A stretch of 64,000 bases of DNA from Sorghum bicolor (Eukaryota > Streptophyta > Magnoliopsida > Poales > Poaceae). The position numbers and the translations under genes were made by a program. Positions 12,704 to 27,279 of the stretch are shown in pieces (positions within the stretch are counted from its first letter, which is position 1; every line of letters starts with the position of its first letter). Where the stretch lies: contig NC_012871.2 in NCBI RefSeq assembly GCF_000003195.3, forward strand, positions 12,139,997-12,203,996, written 5' to 3'. The notes under the pieces are model-generated. The model ran no database searches and was not told the origin of the DNA. It saw only the letters and a program-made list of their open reading frames with translations.

Positions 12704-13404
12704 TGTTGGGGAAAAGCTGCATCCTTCCCCCTGGTAGCGTCGGAGGTTATCCTTCACCTGAGGAACCTCCGACGCCTGAAACGTCGGAGGATATCCTTCG
12801 ACGGGAAATGCTAATGTTGACGACTCGTCTGGTCGTGCAAAGTGTGTGCAGGGACTGAGACACCGGCGGAGGTCCACGAGCGAGGAAAGGTTGGAACCTC
12901 CGACCCTCCCGGGTCCGAGGATGGCGGGAGAACGCAGCCAGGCCAAGGAACCTCCGACTGGACCAGGCTAAGGAGGAACTCCCGGGGTGGCCGGGTCGAG
13001 CAACCTCCGACCAGCCGGGCTGCGGAACCTCCGACACCAAAGCGTCGGAGGATCCGCAACTGGGCGGAGGATCCAAGCCTCCGACCTGCTGGGGCCCCAG
13101 TCAAAGGATGAACGAAGGGTTTGCAATGTGAAATTACGCGGGTGTATTAGGGTCAGTAGACTGCGATGAAAGAATATGCTGGAATATTCCCCCACCGTCA
13201 CGGGGCATTTATGTAAATGTCATTGGGTCGGTTTCCGGGCCCTATATAAGGGGCGTGATGCCGCCATTAATAAGAGAGAGCATTCACTGTGTTCACCTAC
13301 TGTTGAGCCCGCTGCTCGTCGGAGCTCAGACCTCTCACGGCACCGAGTGAGAAGGTTCTCTATTCATCGTACTGCTGGGGAGTGCGGAGAGCATCTCGCC
13401 AACA
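12704..13404 (+). repeat. Complete 3' LTR, 701 bp
   Basis: Begins TGTTGG and ends CCAACA. U3 includes a perfect 9-bp hairpin (12766-12774 with 12782-12790, 7-nt loop) built from the CCTCCGAC motif, a TATA box near 13242, and repeated CCTCCGAC/GTCGGAGG elements. Confidence 0.95.
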
Positions 13405-16382
13405 GTCTCGTAAATTTTGACCAAATTGTGCAATTAGTTTTTATTTTTGTCTATATTTAATACTCCATGCATGCGTCTAAAGATTCGATTTTGTAACACC
13501 CTAAAAATTCCATTTTTCCAAATAGGGTAAATTGATTTAATTAATTGTTTGTGAGCACTAAGAATTAGTAAGAAAGGAATTTTTATTGAACTAAAATTCA
13601 CTATAAGGTCTAGACACATGTTTGTGCACCCATGCTGCTGCATATGTTTTGTTGAGTGGTGCTTCTTTAAATTCAAAAATGGTTTTAAACATCCTTTTAA
13701 AAAGAATTGAGCAAAAGATGGAAAAATAAAAAGGAAAAGGTTTTACTCTCTCCCTCCCCACTCTCGGGCTCGGCCCAATTTCTTTCTCTCCCCGGCCTGT
13801 TTTTCCTCCTCCTTTTTTCTCTGCGCGGCCTAGCTTCCGGCCCACGCTGCGCAGCCCGCCGCGCCCTTCCCTCCTCGCTGCAACCGCTGACAGGGCAGTC
13901 CCGCGCTCCGTATCACCGACAGGTGGGGCCCAGCGGTCAGGGTCGTCTTCGACCTCAAGTCCGAGCAGGACACGAGCCGAGCCGCAACCACCGCGTGCGA
14001 TTTCGCGCGAGCATCCCTACTCCGCCCGTCTCTTCCCCTTTATATACCCGCCCCGACCCTCGCAAGGCTCCCACCTCAACCGAGCGCCAGCCGCCGCACA
14101 GCTTCCGCCGAAATTCGCCGTCGAGATTCAGGCCGAGGCTAATCCACCGCTGCAGCGCATCCAAGTCCCCGTGAGCAGCTTGCCGAGCTTCGGCTCCGTC
14201 GTGCGAAGTCGCCGAGACTTTCCTTTCGCGCTCTACTGCTCTGTACGCTCGCCTAACCTTCGCCGAACTTCTTTTCAGGGCCGCCGTCCGCCGATCAATG
14301 CCGCGAGCCCTAGCCAGCCTCCCTTCGTCGCGGATCTTGCTTTAGGTGAGTTCGCACCGAGCTTTTGAGCAACCCCGTACGTTATCTCGCGTTCTATCGC
14401 TCTGAGTCGCTCGATTGAGCAACTCCGGCCATGCTCGGCCATGGCGCCGCCGCGGCCTGCCCCAACTTCAGCCGGCCGGTTTCCCCTCCCCTCTTTGGTC
14501 TAATCTGAGCCGTTAACCCGCGATCCAACGGCCTCTGTTGAAGGATACCCCTTCGGTCGTAAGTTTTGCAAAAACGCCCCCAAGCTTTTTAATGTCTTAA
14601 CCCGCAGTCCTTTGCGCTTTCTTCTGAATACGTTTTCCACACTCGAAAGCGTATTTTCGTCTGCTCAGTTCAAAATCCGTTTTCTTAAATTTACAGTTTT
14701 GCCATTGATCTTAGTTAACTCATAAAAACTCCGATTTGATCCGTTCAAATTGCATTAGATTCGTTTTCGCGTAATCTATAGATTAGTGGCACTGTTACAC
14801 ATGTTTTTAACTTTTAAAATCTAAACTTAGATTTAATCTATTATTTTATTCAAGGCAATCTTATATAGATCATAACTTCTTCGTTTTAGATCCGATTTTT
14901 TATGAACTTTACGTCTGTGTGATCGTAGGGCGATGTAGATTCGTTTTATAAACTTTTTATCTTTATTTACTACTGTTGGTGTATTGTTCTAATTATAGTC
15001 TTGTTTGCTTTGTATGATTGTCTTTGGATGATTGCTGTTGATGTGGTGATTACATATAGGCGGTGAGTAGTTCGTGGGTGACCAAGAGTACTACTACGAG
15101 CAGGATCAGCAGGACCAGTGTGATCAAGGCAAGTATAGCATGAGATCATCATTGTTTTCTAATAACTTTAATCACACAATTCTTATTGCATGTGTCTCCT
15201 TGATAAGGATTTCCTAGTGTTGATCTTATACCTTGTCACCTATGGTTATGCATTGGGTAGCTTATGCTAGTGCTCCACTAAACCATGATCTTGTAATTTG
15301 ATTAAAGGAATATGCAATAAACATTAAAAGATGACTTTTTAGCAACTTTGGAAAAGAGGGCTAGAGCATTGGGCTATCTTTTGGTGCTCTAGTTCTCTCT
15401 ATAAGGACTTATCTGTATCTGACCATCCGGGACATACAGTACATGTACTGTGAGGGCTATATGGCTCTAGCTTTAGCTCAGTATGAGGACATTTTCTAGT
15501 TTGTTAGTGGTTACCCTTGTGGCGCAGATGGGGGATAGCAGACTGTGGATTCCTGCGGGTGAGTCACACGGACTGAATAACGAAACCTAGCGGCCCTAAC
15601 TTGTTAGACGAACCTTTGAAAGGCTTCATAGTGAACCCTGTCGGTCTTCTTTGGGAGTGGGCTAAGGGGCTGATCACCTCGGGCGAAAGGGTAAATCACG
15701 ACTCACAGTGAAAGTGTACAACCTGCAGAGTGCAAAACTGATATATCAGTCGTGCTCACGGTCACGAGCGGCCTTGGACCAATACAGAATAAATAATCTC
15801 TAATGGAAAATTATTGAAGTTATTATTGTTAACATGTTGTTTATGCTATTCTTTATTCACTTTACCTGATCATGAGTTTATTATGGGTCTTGACAACTTG
15901 ATGCTACTCCTATGCTAAAATTATGACAACTAAAAGCTACATGCAGTTGAACCAGTGTCTAACCTTTGAGCCTCATGAACCCCATGTTACACTTGTTAAG
16001 TACGAGGTGTACTTACACTTGTTTATTTTCTTTATTTGGATAAAAATCCTGGATGGGTAACAGATGACATGGGTAATGACTACTACCAGTACTTCCCTGA
16101 GGATTTCTAGTCTTGTGGTCAACCAGTTGACGTGCCTGTGTGATGGAGCTTTCATGCGAGAGTTATCTTTTATTTCCACTTTATTTGTGTAAAGATTCTG
16201 AGTTATATCGTTATGTAATAAACACTTGTGATGATACTCCCTATAATTTGTCGGCTTATGTGTGATTGATCTCTGGGCATACATAAGGTTTTGCATTCAA
16301 TTTTATCCTTAAAATTGGGTGTGACAGATATGGTGGGGAATTTTGAAAAATTTTGGATTTTTAGGTGAAAGTAAACAAGTCC
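13405..16382. mobile_element. MITE split by two LTR elements (right part only)
   Basis: 13405-13491 and 16327-16382 join into the right part of a grass MITE also present at 17.5, 20.8, 21.1, 21.3, 46.5 and 61.9 kb (typical words: GTGCAATTAG, CTATATTTAATAC, AAAGATTCGAT, AAACAAG..CC). The young gypsy element sits in its left half and a solo LTR interrupts its right half. The far left arm lies outside the window. Confidence 0.8.
13492..16326 (+). mobile_element. Solo LTR, about 2.8 kb, of a long-LTR gypsy element
   Basis: Starts TGTAACACCC and ends GGGTGTGACA, with near-duplicate flanks GATTT (13487-13491) and GATAT (16327-16331) inside a split MITE. No gag-pol frame lies within. A TATA-like TTTATATACC at 14039-14048 sits in a GC-rich promoter-like segment with C-rich downstream sequence. 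Length and termini fit the long LTRs of Tekay/Del-type chromoviruses (lineage is inference). A solo LTR arises by recombination between the two LTRs of a full element. Confidence 0.75.
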
Positions 16383-17478
16383 TAAATCAAATCAACCATT
16401 ATGAAGTGGCTGGGAGCAGCACTCCTCCAAATCCGAAGCCACATGATGTACCTGCAAAAGATACATGCACGCCCGATATTACGGCTGTACCTAATACGTG
16501 TAATGGTGGTCGGCCAGCCGGCTCTCGTTGCAGTCACCGCCCAAAGAAAAAGAAAAGACCATTGTCATCAGCGGCACCTCCATATGTTTGCGCAATTGGC
16601 CTCTAAATTCTATGCTTGCCGGGCCTTTCTCTTGGGCCAGGGAACAGCCGTGATTGTCCCGCATATGTCTTCTGAGATGCCATGTCCACTCCTCCAGATG
16701 TCTCCCAAGCCTATCCACCTACTGCTCTTGCTGTATAGAGTACTTCACACATATCATATGTGCACTAACCCTGAGGATACTGCATAGACTTCTGGATGCA
16801 GTATAGACACAGATATATATAGACAACACAGAGATAATTATTACTGTTCGAATGGTTGTTGGTTCCTGGTGTACCCTTGGCTATCTATGTATACTTCCTG
16901 CACGCTTTGTGTCTATATATCTGTGGGTTATTGCCCTGGGGATAAGCCGAAGAGCAAAAAAACCAAAGAGACCATATATTATACATTGAGGTCTTCTTTC
17001 CAAATACTTGGTACTGTTGGAATGGTTGTTGGTTGCTGCCTTCCTAGTGTACTCTTGGCTACATTTGCACTACTGTGTTTGGCGCTTCATGAGCTTAATT
17101 AGGTTCGTGTGGTCCAATTACCCGTTCTACAATTTTCTTTAAAGAAAACACAAGTCAGATTAGATGCAATGTTGACACCGTCTGCATCAGGCTCTGCCTT
17201 TACATTATAGCAAAGTATCAGTTTCATTATGAAATGTCATTAACTGCCTAGCATAAATTCCAGTGTACTTGGTTGATGATGTTAAATACAGTAAGTTGGA
17301 AGAACCTGATAAACTAGATGTAAAATGGGGAGCAAGATGCTACGAATTCGGGAATACAGCACATATACTGAGGCCTGGGGGCATAAACAATGGAATAATG
17401 CATCTATGCTTGCGAGCAACCAGGAATCAAGTTGACACAAGTCATAAGAGCTTGCCCAGTCAAAAAGTAGAATAGTTA
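16383..17478. other. Unassigned intergenic sequence
   Basis: Only short open frames (for example 16401-16787 and 17263-17475 on plus), none with a recognised domain. A diverged duplicate of about 50 nt containing GAATGGTTGTTGGTT occurs near 16850 and 17020. Possibly old transposon debris. Confidence 0.4.
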
Positions 17479-17823
17479 GAGCCTGTTTAGATTGGGAATA
17501 AAAATTTTTTAGGTGTCACATCGGATATGTCGGAAGGATGTCGGGAGGGGTTTTTAAAAACTAATAAAAAAACAAATTACATAGCTCGTCAGGAAACTGC
17601 AAGACAAATTTATTAAGCATAATTAATCTGTCATTAGCATATGTGGGTTACTGTAGCACTTAAGGCTAATCATGGAGTAACTAGGCTTAAAAGATTCGTC
17701 TCGCGATTCTCAACTAAACTGTGTAATTAGTTTATTTTTTATCTATATTTAATATTCCATGTATGTGTCCAAAGATTCGATGAGATGGATGAAAAATTTT
17801 TGGGTGGGAAACTAAACAGGGCC
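17479..17823. mobile_element. MITE with 3-bp TSD TTA (PIF/Harbinger-like)
   Basis: Imperfect terminal inverted repeats GAGCCTGTTTAG and CTAAACAGGGCC, flanked on both sides by TTA. No coding capacity. The size (345 bp) is larger than the roughly 240-bp relatives elsewhere; the right half is shared with them and the left half is different. Confidence 0.85.
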
Positions 17824-18126
17824 TTAGTTAACCCCAATAAAAATTATAACTGCAAATCATACAAAGACTACCCTGCTACTAGTTAAGAGCAAGGAGCTTT
17901 GCTGGGGGTGATACAAAGCCTTCTCTGCTTGAGAGCAATACAACTTTTCTCCCACAGCACCTCTCAACGGAACATGACTATGCAGGTCAAATATAGTCAG
18001 CGTCTCAAGTCTGACATTTTTAAAATCTACACTTATTGTTCACACAGAGTAAATATTTCGACGAAGTATGTCTCGAAAGAGGACCTTTTCGACAAATTGT
18101 TCTTTAGATGATCCAGGTGAGAAGCT

Positions 18127-20701
<2,575 letters not shown>

Positions 20702-20752
20702 TCAATCCTTTTTTTTTTCTCGATTGTCGAGAAGATGGCAATTTTTGTACAA

Positions 20753-20985
20753 GGATTTTTAGTTCCTCCGAACCCAAAATTTTTTAAGAGTCGTGTCACA
20801 TCGATTCTTTGAACACATAGAGCACTAAATATAGATAAAAACAAAAACAAGTTATACATTTGCCTGTAATTTGTAGGACGAATCTTTTTAAGTCTAGTTA
20901 GTCTATAATTGGACAATATTTGTCACATACAAACGAAAGTGCTACATTACCTATTTCCCTAAAAATTTTAGAACTAAACAAGGCC
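20753..20985. mobile_element. MITE copy 1 upstream of the Rab gene
   Basis: Diverged copy of the GGCCTTGTTTAG family. It ends GAACTAAACAAGGCC and its left terminus is degenerate. It lies about 310 bp upstream of the Rab start codon, in or next to its promoter. Confidence 0.7.
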
Positions 20986-21012
20986 AAGGTTTTGGAATTT
21001 TGGCCTGGTTTA

Positions 21013-21246
21013 GGCCTTGTTTAGATCAAAAAGTTTTTGGATTTTGACATTGTAATACTTTTGTTTTTATTTGATAAATATTGTTCAGTAACTAGCCTTA
21101 AAAGATTCGTCTCGCGATTTTACAGCCAAATTGTGCAATTAGCTTTTGTTTTCATCTATATTTAATGCTTCATGCATGTGCCGCAAGATTCGATGTGACA
21201 GAGAATCTTGAAAAGTTTTTTATTTTAGGGTGAACTAAACAAGGCC
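21013..21246. mobile_element. MITE copy 2 upstream of the Rab gene
   Basis: Inverted termini GGCCTTGTTTAG and CTAAACAAGGCC, in opposite internal orientation to copy 1. Flanks are TTA and TAA. Confidence 0.85.
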
Positions 21247-21254
21247 TAAACTAA

Positions 21255-21483
21255 GACCTATAGTTCCAAAAAAAATTTGGGTTTTGCTACTATAGCATTT
21301 TTATTTGTATTTGGCAATTATTATCCAACCATTGACTAACTAGACTCAAAAGATTTGACTCACAAATTACAAACAAACTGTGCAATTAGTTATTTTTTTT
21401 ATCTATATTTAACACTTTATGCATTCGTCTAAAGATTCGATGTGACGAAATAATTTAAAAAATTTTGGCAACTAAACGAGGCC
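21255..21483. mobile_element. MITE copy 3 upstream of the Rab gene
   Basis: Shares the family core (GTGCAATTAGTTA, CTATATTTAACAC, AAAGATTCGATGTGACG) and ends CTAAACGAGGCC. The left terminus has decayed. Only a few bases separate it from copy 2. Confidence 0.75.
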
Positions 21484-21840
21484 TTAGATCCTTTGAGTAC
21501 AAATCTTTGTAATTTCAAGTTGCTAATCATTCAATAGGAGGAGCACTGAAGTGAAAAGCAGCAATCTTTTGAACTGAATTCTTATTTCTAGGCCTTTACA
21601 AAAGTCCAAAGTACAGTCAATCAAGCCCTCGTGTTTGTGTAGACCTTCTCCTTGTTTTCTTAGGGTTGCACGAAGTATCTCCAAAATAAGTCGTGCTAAA
21701 CTGCCAATGTTCGTAATTTAATTAATTAATTAATTTCACAAAATACGGTAAGGTGTATAAATTAGATAGGTTTCAACCAAAAATAAGGAAATCAAAACAA
21801 GAAAGAAATTTGACTTCTTATTATAGAGGTTCCAAACTCA

Positions 21841-21868
21841 CCCCCCCCCCCCCCCCCCCCCCCCCCCC
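21841..21868. repeat. Poly-C run, 28 bases
   Basis: Uninterrupted C homopolymer. The exact length may be an assembly artefact. Confidence 0.9.
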
Positions 21869-22890
21869 TAGGAGAGATTCTTAAGTTCAGTTGAATACAG
21901 AACACTACCTTTGCTCAGGCTGGCAACTCTTTACTCTATATATATCTAACCATAAGCAGGCTTTTCACAATAGCGTTTGCACGACACGTTGCTGGCCACA
22001 CACCAGAAAGCAGAAAAAGTGAAAGGAACTAGCACATAACGCGTACCACACAAGCTGCATTTTTAAATTAAATTAAACTGGGGAAAACAGGCCATCGAAT
22101 GGAGGTACACAGATATTCCAAATGGACACAAGTTCATGTACCCACTCGTAAAACAAAAATTTCGCAAAACATTCCATACGGATTGAATAGTCCCTGAGAA
22201 AAAACTCATATCTTACAAAAGCTAACTTACAAAGCGAATGATCAAATTCTTTAATTCTGAAGGGTGCCGAAAGGGATTGCAATTTTTTTATATACTCAAT
22301 ACATTATCAACTGGAACCATGCATATTGGATTCACACAAGTCGCTGGTTGGAATTGGCCTTACATCACCAACATAGTAGGAATCGGTGCTCCAACATGAT
22401 ATAAGACATCACAAGGTGTTATGACACGAGATGTCAATCAAGACTCTGGATACTGTGATATCCTAATGTTTTTCTGTGAGAATCATGAAACAGTACGAGT
22501 CAAAACCGAGATGTGGCTAAAAAAACACTGCAATCTGGTGGCAAAAGAGAGTATCAGAGTACCATTGTTCTAGCGGATACTTTGTTGAATAATGGTCCGG
22601 AGATAAGAACGCGGATCATTAACTCACTAGGCTAAAAGAAACGAGTTGGCAATGACAGAGACTTGGACCATAGCTTTAACCAGCATGACAAGAAATCCTC
22701 CAAATCAAGATCGCTGCTCTCTCTGTCAGTTCCCACTACTGAAACAGGAAGCTTCAAGATAAAATGCTGTGTGGGAACCATATCATAAAGTATACCGGGT
22801 TTGTGGATCAGAACGGATGCTGACAAGCAGAAGATACCATGATTGCCACCTCAAGTCCCCAACCATTTCAAAACTGACAAAATGTAAGTT
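21869..22890 (-). other. Downstream region of PIG-A
   Basis: About 1 kb without a supported gene, between the poly-C run and the PIG-A stop codon. The part near 22300-22890 probably contains the 3' UTR; I could not fix the poly(A) site. Confidence 0.45.
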
Positions 22891-25800
22891 TCACTTCTCT
22901 TGAGCCTCACAAAAATCATTCTTTGAACCTAAATGAGCATGTAGTGGCCCTATATCTGGGACTTCTTCAATACCTTCAGCAGGCTGAGGGATAAAACTCG
23001 TGTAAGGATACCACCAAATCTAAAAGCAGGTAAAAGGACAGAGACAGAGAATGCAATGGATACACAAATACCTGTAGGAACTCTAAAAGGCGCCATAGTA
23101 GGTAATTGATGATCATAACTAGGCAAAACAGTTTTCCAGCCCAAGATCCACAAGTAAGATATCTACACCATTAGAGGCACCAAATGAACAATTGCATTTC
23201 AAATTGGTTGTCGCTAAAAATATAGAGATATGGATCATAAATTGACCAAGTTCCCAACATTATTTGCCACAAATAACAAAAATTGATTTAGCACAAGAAC
23301 GGGAGAGGATGATGAAATAAATTTTTCTAAGTCAATAATAAACAAAATACAGATATACATTCGCAATGAATCATCTTCCTGCAGCGTTGCTTGCAGTTCG
23401 ATTGTAATGAATTTTCTTGAGTAATGAAGCTTATGTTCCCAAAAAAAAATAAAGATATACATTATTTCATTAACAATATCTATTGAAGAAACGAGATGAG
23501 TCATTAGCATCTTGTGTTTACTCACCGGGGAAGGCGATCTAGTAAATTTGTTGTTGGGAACTGCATTGCACGGTCATAAACAATCTCAGTTCTTTTGGCC
23601 ACATCATCCCAACTATAAAGTTTTTTCATCTATGATGCAAAACAGAAGAAGCTCAATCAAGAACAAGGACCTTGCATACGAAACTCCAACTAAATAGAGG
23701 CTAATGCAAAATGAACACAATAGCAATGGTACAATCCTGAGTTCAGATAAGGTGTGGAATGTTGAGAGTTCAGGCTCACCCGAAGATGCATGATTTGGGG
23801 GTCTATGCCAGGTAGCATGTCGATGGCTTTCTTGACAGCTCTTACCATATCTCCAGGAGCTGGTTCTGCAAGTACTATCATGTCATCTGGAAGAACCTGA
23901 AAAAAGAAAAATGGATTGCATAAGACTGAAAAATCAACTAACCAAGGGTTGGGATTTTCTGTAAAAGTGAAACTTAAGATCATAACCGCATACCTCAGGG
24001 ACACCACCGACTCTAGTACTCACTGTCAACAGTCCACAGCTTGCTGCTTCTAGAATAGCTATGCAAAATGCCTCTGTAAGTGAACTAAAAATAACAACGG
24101 TTAGGTTTCAGTGTTACTTACAGTATTATACATAAAATAGTCAAACGCTTTACACTGTCCCAGACATTAACTTCCCTATCAACTAGTTTCTCTATAGCAT
24201 TCTGTCATAATTGACAACGAAGGTAGGTGATGCAAGATGAGCGAAAAGTTATCATCCTTCAGTTAACTCCTGATCCATCTAAAATATATTCAGAATTCAG
24301 AAGAAAACTACCCATTACGTCCATGAATGAACTTGTGTACTAAATCATATTCCTAGTTTGTGTTTTTGGAGCACATATTCAAGAACACTTAAATAACCTG
24401 ATATAAAGAATGCTAAAATTCTATTGCAAGCACAGAAAAAGTATCCCAAAACCCAAATTCAAATGGCTCAAGATGGGAGTCCATCAAAAACAAAAGAGGG
24501 ATGAACACACTGGAAAGTAGAAACAAGATTTTCAACATAAAATGGTGAAAATGTAGGAAGAATTTACCTGTTCAAAAATATATGTCCAGATATCAGAACA
24601 GATCGCACCTGAGCATGAGGTACAGCTCCTAACATCTCAACTCTATCCTGAAGGGAGAACTTCTCCCTCATTTCTTCAAGGCGCACACGTTTTGGACCAT
24701 CACCACCAACAATAAAGCGAACCTGCAAATCCATGGAGTCATTAATTGACAAAATACAACCAACTCACTAAATTCAAAACAGTACGATAAGAAAATAATG
24801 GTGCAAGATGACTTCAAGAAAACAGCCAAACTCTACTGTCCAATAAAAATGTACTGTCATAGACTTGTTTTACATGCACGTCAATCAAAACAATTGGTGA
24901 TCAAGTTTGTTATATTCTGCGTAACAAAGGCTCTCCCTTAGTGTGTACATACTCAATTCACCAGGGTTATTTGACTTATATAGTGATGTAGCTCAAACTC
25001 ACCTTTGGAAATAGACGACACACTTCTGGAATGACTTCAACAAGAAGGTCAGCACCTTTTCGGTATACTAATCTACTGATCACAACAATAACTATTTCAT
25101 CACAGCTTAAGCGCTTGGGGGAGGGAGTAAACATTGCAGTATCAACTGCATTAGGAACCATGAAAACCTTCTCTGGAGATATCCCAGACCTCAAGACAGT
25201 ATTCTCTTTGCTTGTATGAGAGACACATATTGCCTGATCAATATCTGCAAGAGTAAACTGCAGCACCTTATTCATGTGAATGCTTCCAGCATCAGCAAAA
25301 CCATAAAGTGAGTGATCTGTGAAGACAACTTTGTACCCCATCGTCCTAGCATGCATTAATGCTTCATGACACAGTGTTGAAAAAGCTTGATGTCCATGCA
25401 CGACAGAAATCTTCTCTCGAATAATAATTGTCCTTACAATTGGGAACGTCAAGAATAATGTAGGAAGTGTATTCTGCATCAGGAATGGCCTCCATGGTAC
25501 ATAATAAACCTTTAAACCATTTGTAACATATCGTACTCCAGATCTGTTTCCGTATGCATGCGTCATGACAACCACCTGGGAAAACACATAAACTTTGCTC
25601 AAAATTTGGCAGCTCACAATTAATGATCTACTATGCATGTCCATGTCATCCAGTCTGACAGCATCTCAGTATACATGCAAATTCCTAAAAGTCTAGTATG
25701 ACACAGATAAGAGTAAAGAAACTGATGAAAGAGGCAGTTTCGAGAGAAAAATAATCATTAGTTTATCGGATGAATATTTGTTAAGAGCATCTAACATCCT

Positions 25801-25975
25801 AAAGAATCGTTAAGCAAACAGAAAGCTATATAGTTTATGAGCAAAATAGGACCTTATGGCCAAGCTTAAGTAGACATTGTGACAGGTAGTAGATATGGCT
25901 TTCCACCCCACCAAAGTTTGGAAAGAAAAAGTCAGACACCATCAAAATCCTGTGCTTTGTGCCTTGCCCATCCAT
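22891..25975 (-). CDS. PIGA: Phosphatidylinositol N-acetylglucosaminyltransferase subunit A (PIG-A, GT4 family)
   Basis: Catalytic subunit of the GPI-GlcNAc transferase on the cytosolic ER face; it transfers GlcNAc from UDP-GlcNAc to phosphatidylinositol, the first step of GPI anchors. Coding exons: 25975-25853, 25575-25003, 24722-24568, 24084-23994, 23896-23780, 23629-23526, 23162-23072, 22983-22891; all introns GT-AG, phases close, 448 residues. Visible: FGGVESHIY near the N-terminus (21-29), the PIG-A segment VVHGHQAFS, the phosphate-binding stretch VGGDGP, and the GT4 EX7E motif with Glu288 and Glu296. A hydrophobic span (about 398-416) near the C-terminus fits the known membrane anchor. 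The ATG lies 5 nt inside its exon, so the 5' UTR is spliced. Confidence 0.95.
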
Positions 25976-25980
25976 TACGT

Positions 25981-27200
25981 CTGAAAACTGAAATTCAAAA
26001 AACAAAACTAAGCATAGCATGATGTAAGACTGCAGGGGTTACAAAAGGAAAATACACTGAGCAAAGCAACATAATGCACCATGTATTAAACCTACATAAG
26101 TAAAATGGGCTAATAACTTACAATGCCAACCACAATATGAAAGACAAGCATCTTTGATTCTTTGTTCCAAGAGATACAAGGAGGCATTACCTCATGATGA
26201 GGATTCAACCATAATAGGGCCAAACAACAATTGCTCATAATGCTAAGGCCATTTTTTATTCACCCAGTTACCACAGTCCTCTATTTCTATCTTTTGGTTT
26301 GCTAGCAACGTGTTTAGTTTCATTCAAACGTGAAAAAAAAAGTAAAGTCCTAACCAACCAGTTTGGGTTACCTCAAATTAAATGCATTTGCTAACACGAA
26401 TCACATTTGGTGTTACTTGCTAGAAGGAAATCTCAGACTCAGTTCATTTCTGGATCAAGCTACTACTTCAAAAGCAAGGTTCTAACTGGCTTCCCTTAGA
26501 CACTTTGCTGATAACTCAAAGCAGCCTTTTTGATAACATGGCATTTTATTGCCCTGCCTGGCATAACATAATTGAATTCAAGATACTTTTATTCTCTTTA
26601 TTGTTTTTGCCTGACTTCTTCCAGTATGTGATTCAACATTATTTTGTGGCAATTTGCATCATGCCTTTAAAGTGCCCACTGATTCATATATTCTCGTTAT
26701 TGTTTATACTACCCCTTTTATGATGTAGTGTAGTGCAAACAATGAACATGTAGAGCATCCCAAACAGAGTGAGAATACCACCCGTCCACCCCCAATAACA
26801 ATTGAGATAAAACTACCATCCAGGGGTTTGGGGGGCTCCAATAGAACCCCAATCCCACATAAGGAGAAGGTGTTTTTTCGTTTCTGACCCCACAAAACCA
26901 GCCGCCCACCCCTAAACGAAAGGGGAACCCTCCTCCCCGAATCCGCAGGTAAACAGGCCGTCACAGGCCGCTCTTGGAGAGAGAAGAGAGAGAGAGGAAG
27001 GCCGAGCGCTCACCGGATTCGACGAGCAGGTCGGCACGGGCGGCGGCCAGATCGAGCCGCCGCCGGTGCAAATCGACACCGGCGAACTCGGCGTCGGAAG
27101 GCGACGAGGAGCGGATGGCTGCGTGGGGGTGAGGGGGACGGCGCTGTGCAGGTGGAGTGGAGGGGGGGGGGGGGGGGGGCGCCGGTGCTCAGTGACGACT
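25981..27200 (-). promoter_or_regulatory. Spliced 5' UTR and promoter-side region of PIG-A
   Basis: An AG acceptor at 25981-25982 precedes the ATG by 5 nt. Upstream, a GC-rich block has a good donor (CCG|GTGAGCG, exon end at 27014). I infer a non-coding first exon from 27014 up to about 27200 and a 1.03 kb leader intron. The transcription start is not defined. Confidence 0.55.
27162..27179. repeat. Poly-G run, 18 bases
   Basis: G homopolymer in the inferred PIG-A leader/promoter (poly-C on the transcribed strand). Confidence 0.85.
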
Positions 27201-27279
27201 GACGAGGCAGAGAGACGCCATGAGAGACAGAGATGGCAAGCACCGAGCGGGCTGGGGGTACACGAAGAGAAAACAAAGG

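Larger units (their letters stand above)
1..13404 (+). mobile_element. Young Tat-like Ty3/gypsy LTR retrotransposon (left end outside window)
   Basis: Order seen: partial 5' LTR, primer-binding site, single gag-pol frame, long spacer, antisense genes, polypurine tract, complete 3' LTR. The LTR begins TGTTGG and ends CCAACA. The window opens about 121 nt inside the 5' LTR. Over the 579 shared bases I saw one single-base indel and no substitution, so insertion is recent. Domain order PR-RT-RH-IN, a second RNase H-like domain, no chromodomain, and extra ORFs between pol and the 3' LTR place it in the Tat group of plant Ty3/gypsy elements (Grande/Cinful/RIRE2-like; lineage is inference). It inserted into a MITE; the likely 5-bp target duplicate on the right is GTCTC at 13405-13409. 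Confidence 0.95.

Noticed and set aside
12842..13460. ORFs repeated in both LTRs (also 18-728)
   Set aside because: They are LTR sequence; the frames arise from the CCTCCGAC repeats and have no protein features.
16401..16787. 128-codon frame near 16.5 kb
   Set aside because: Two overlapping frames of similar length, no codon preference visible, no domain.
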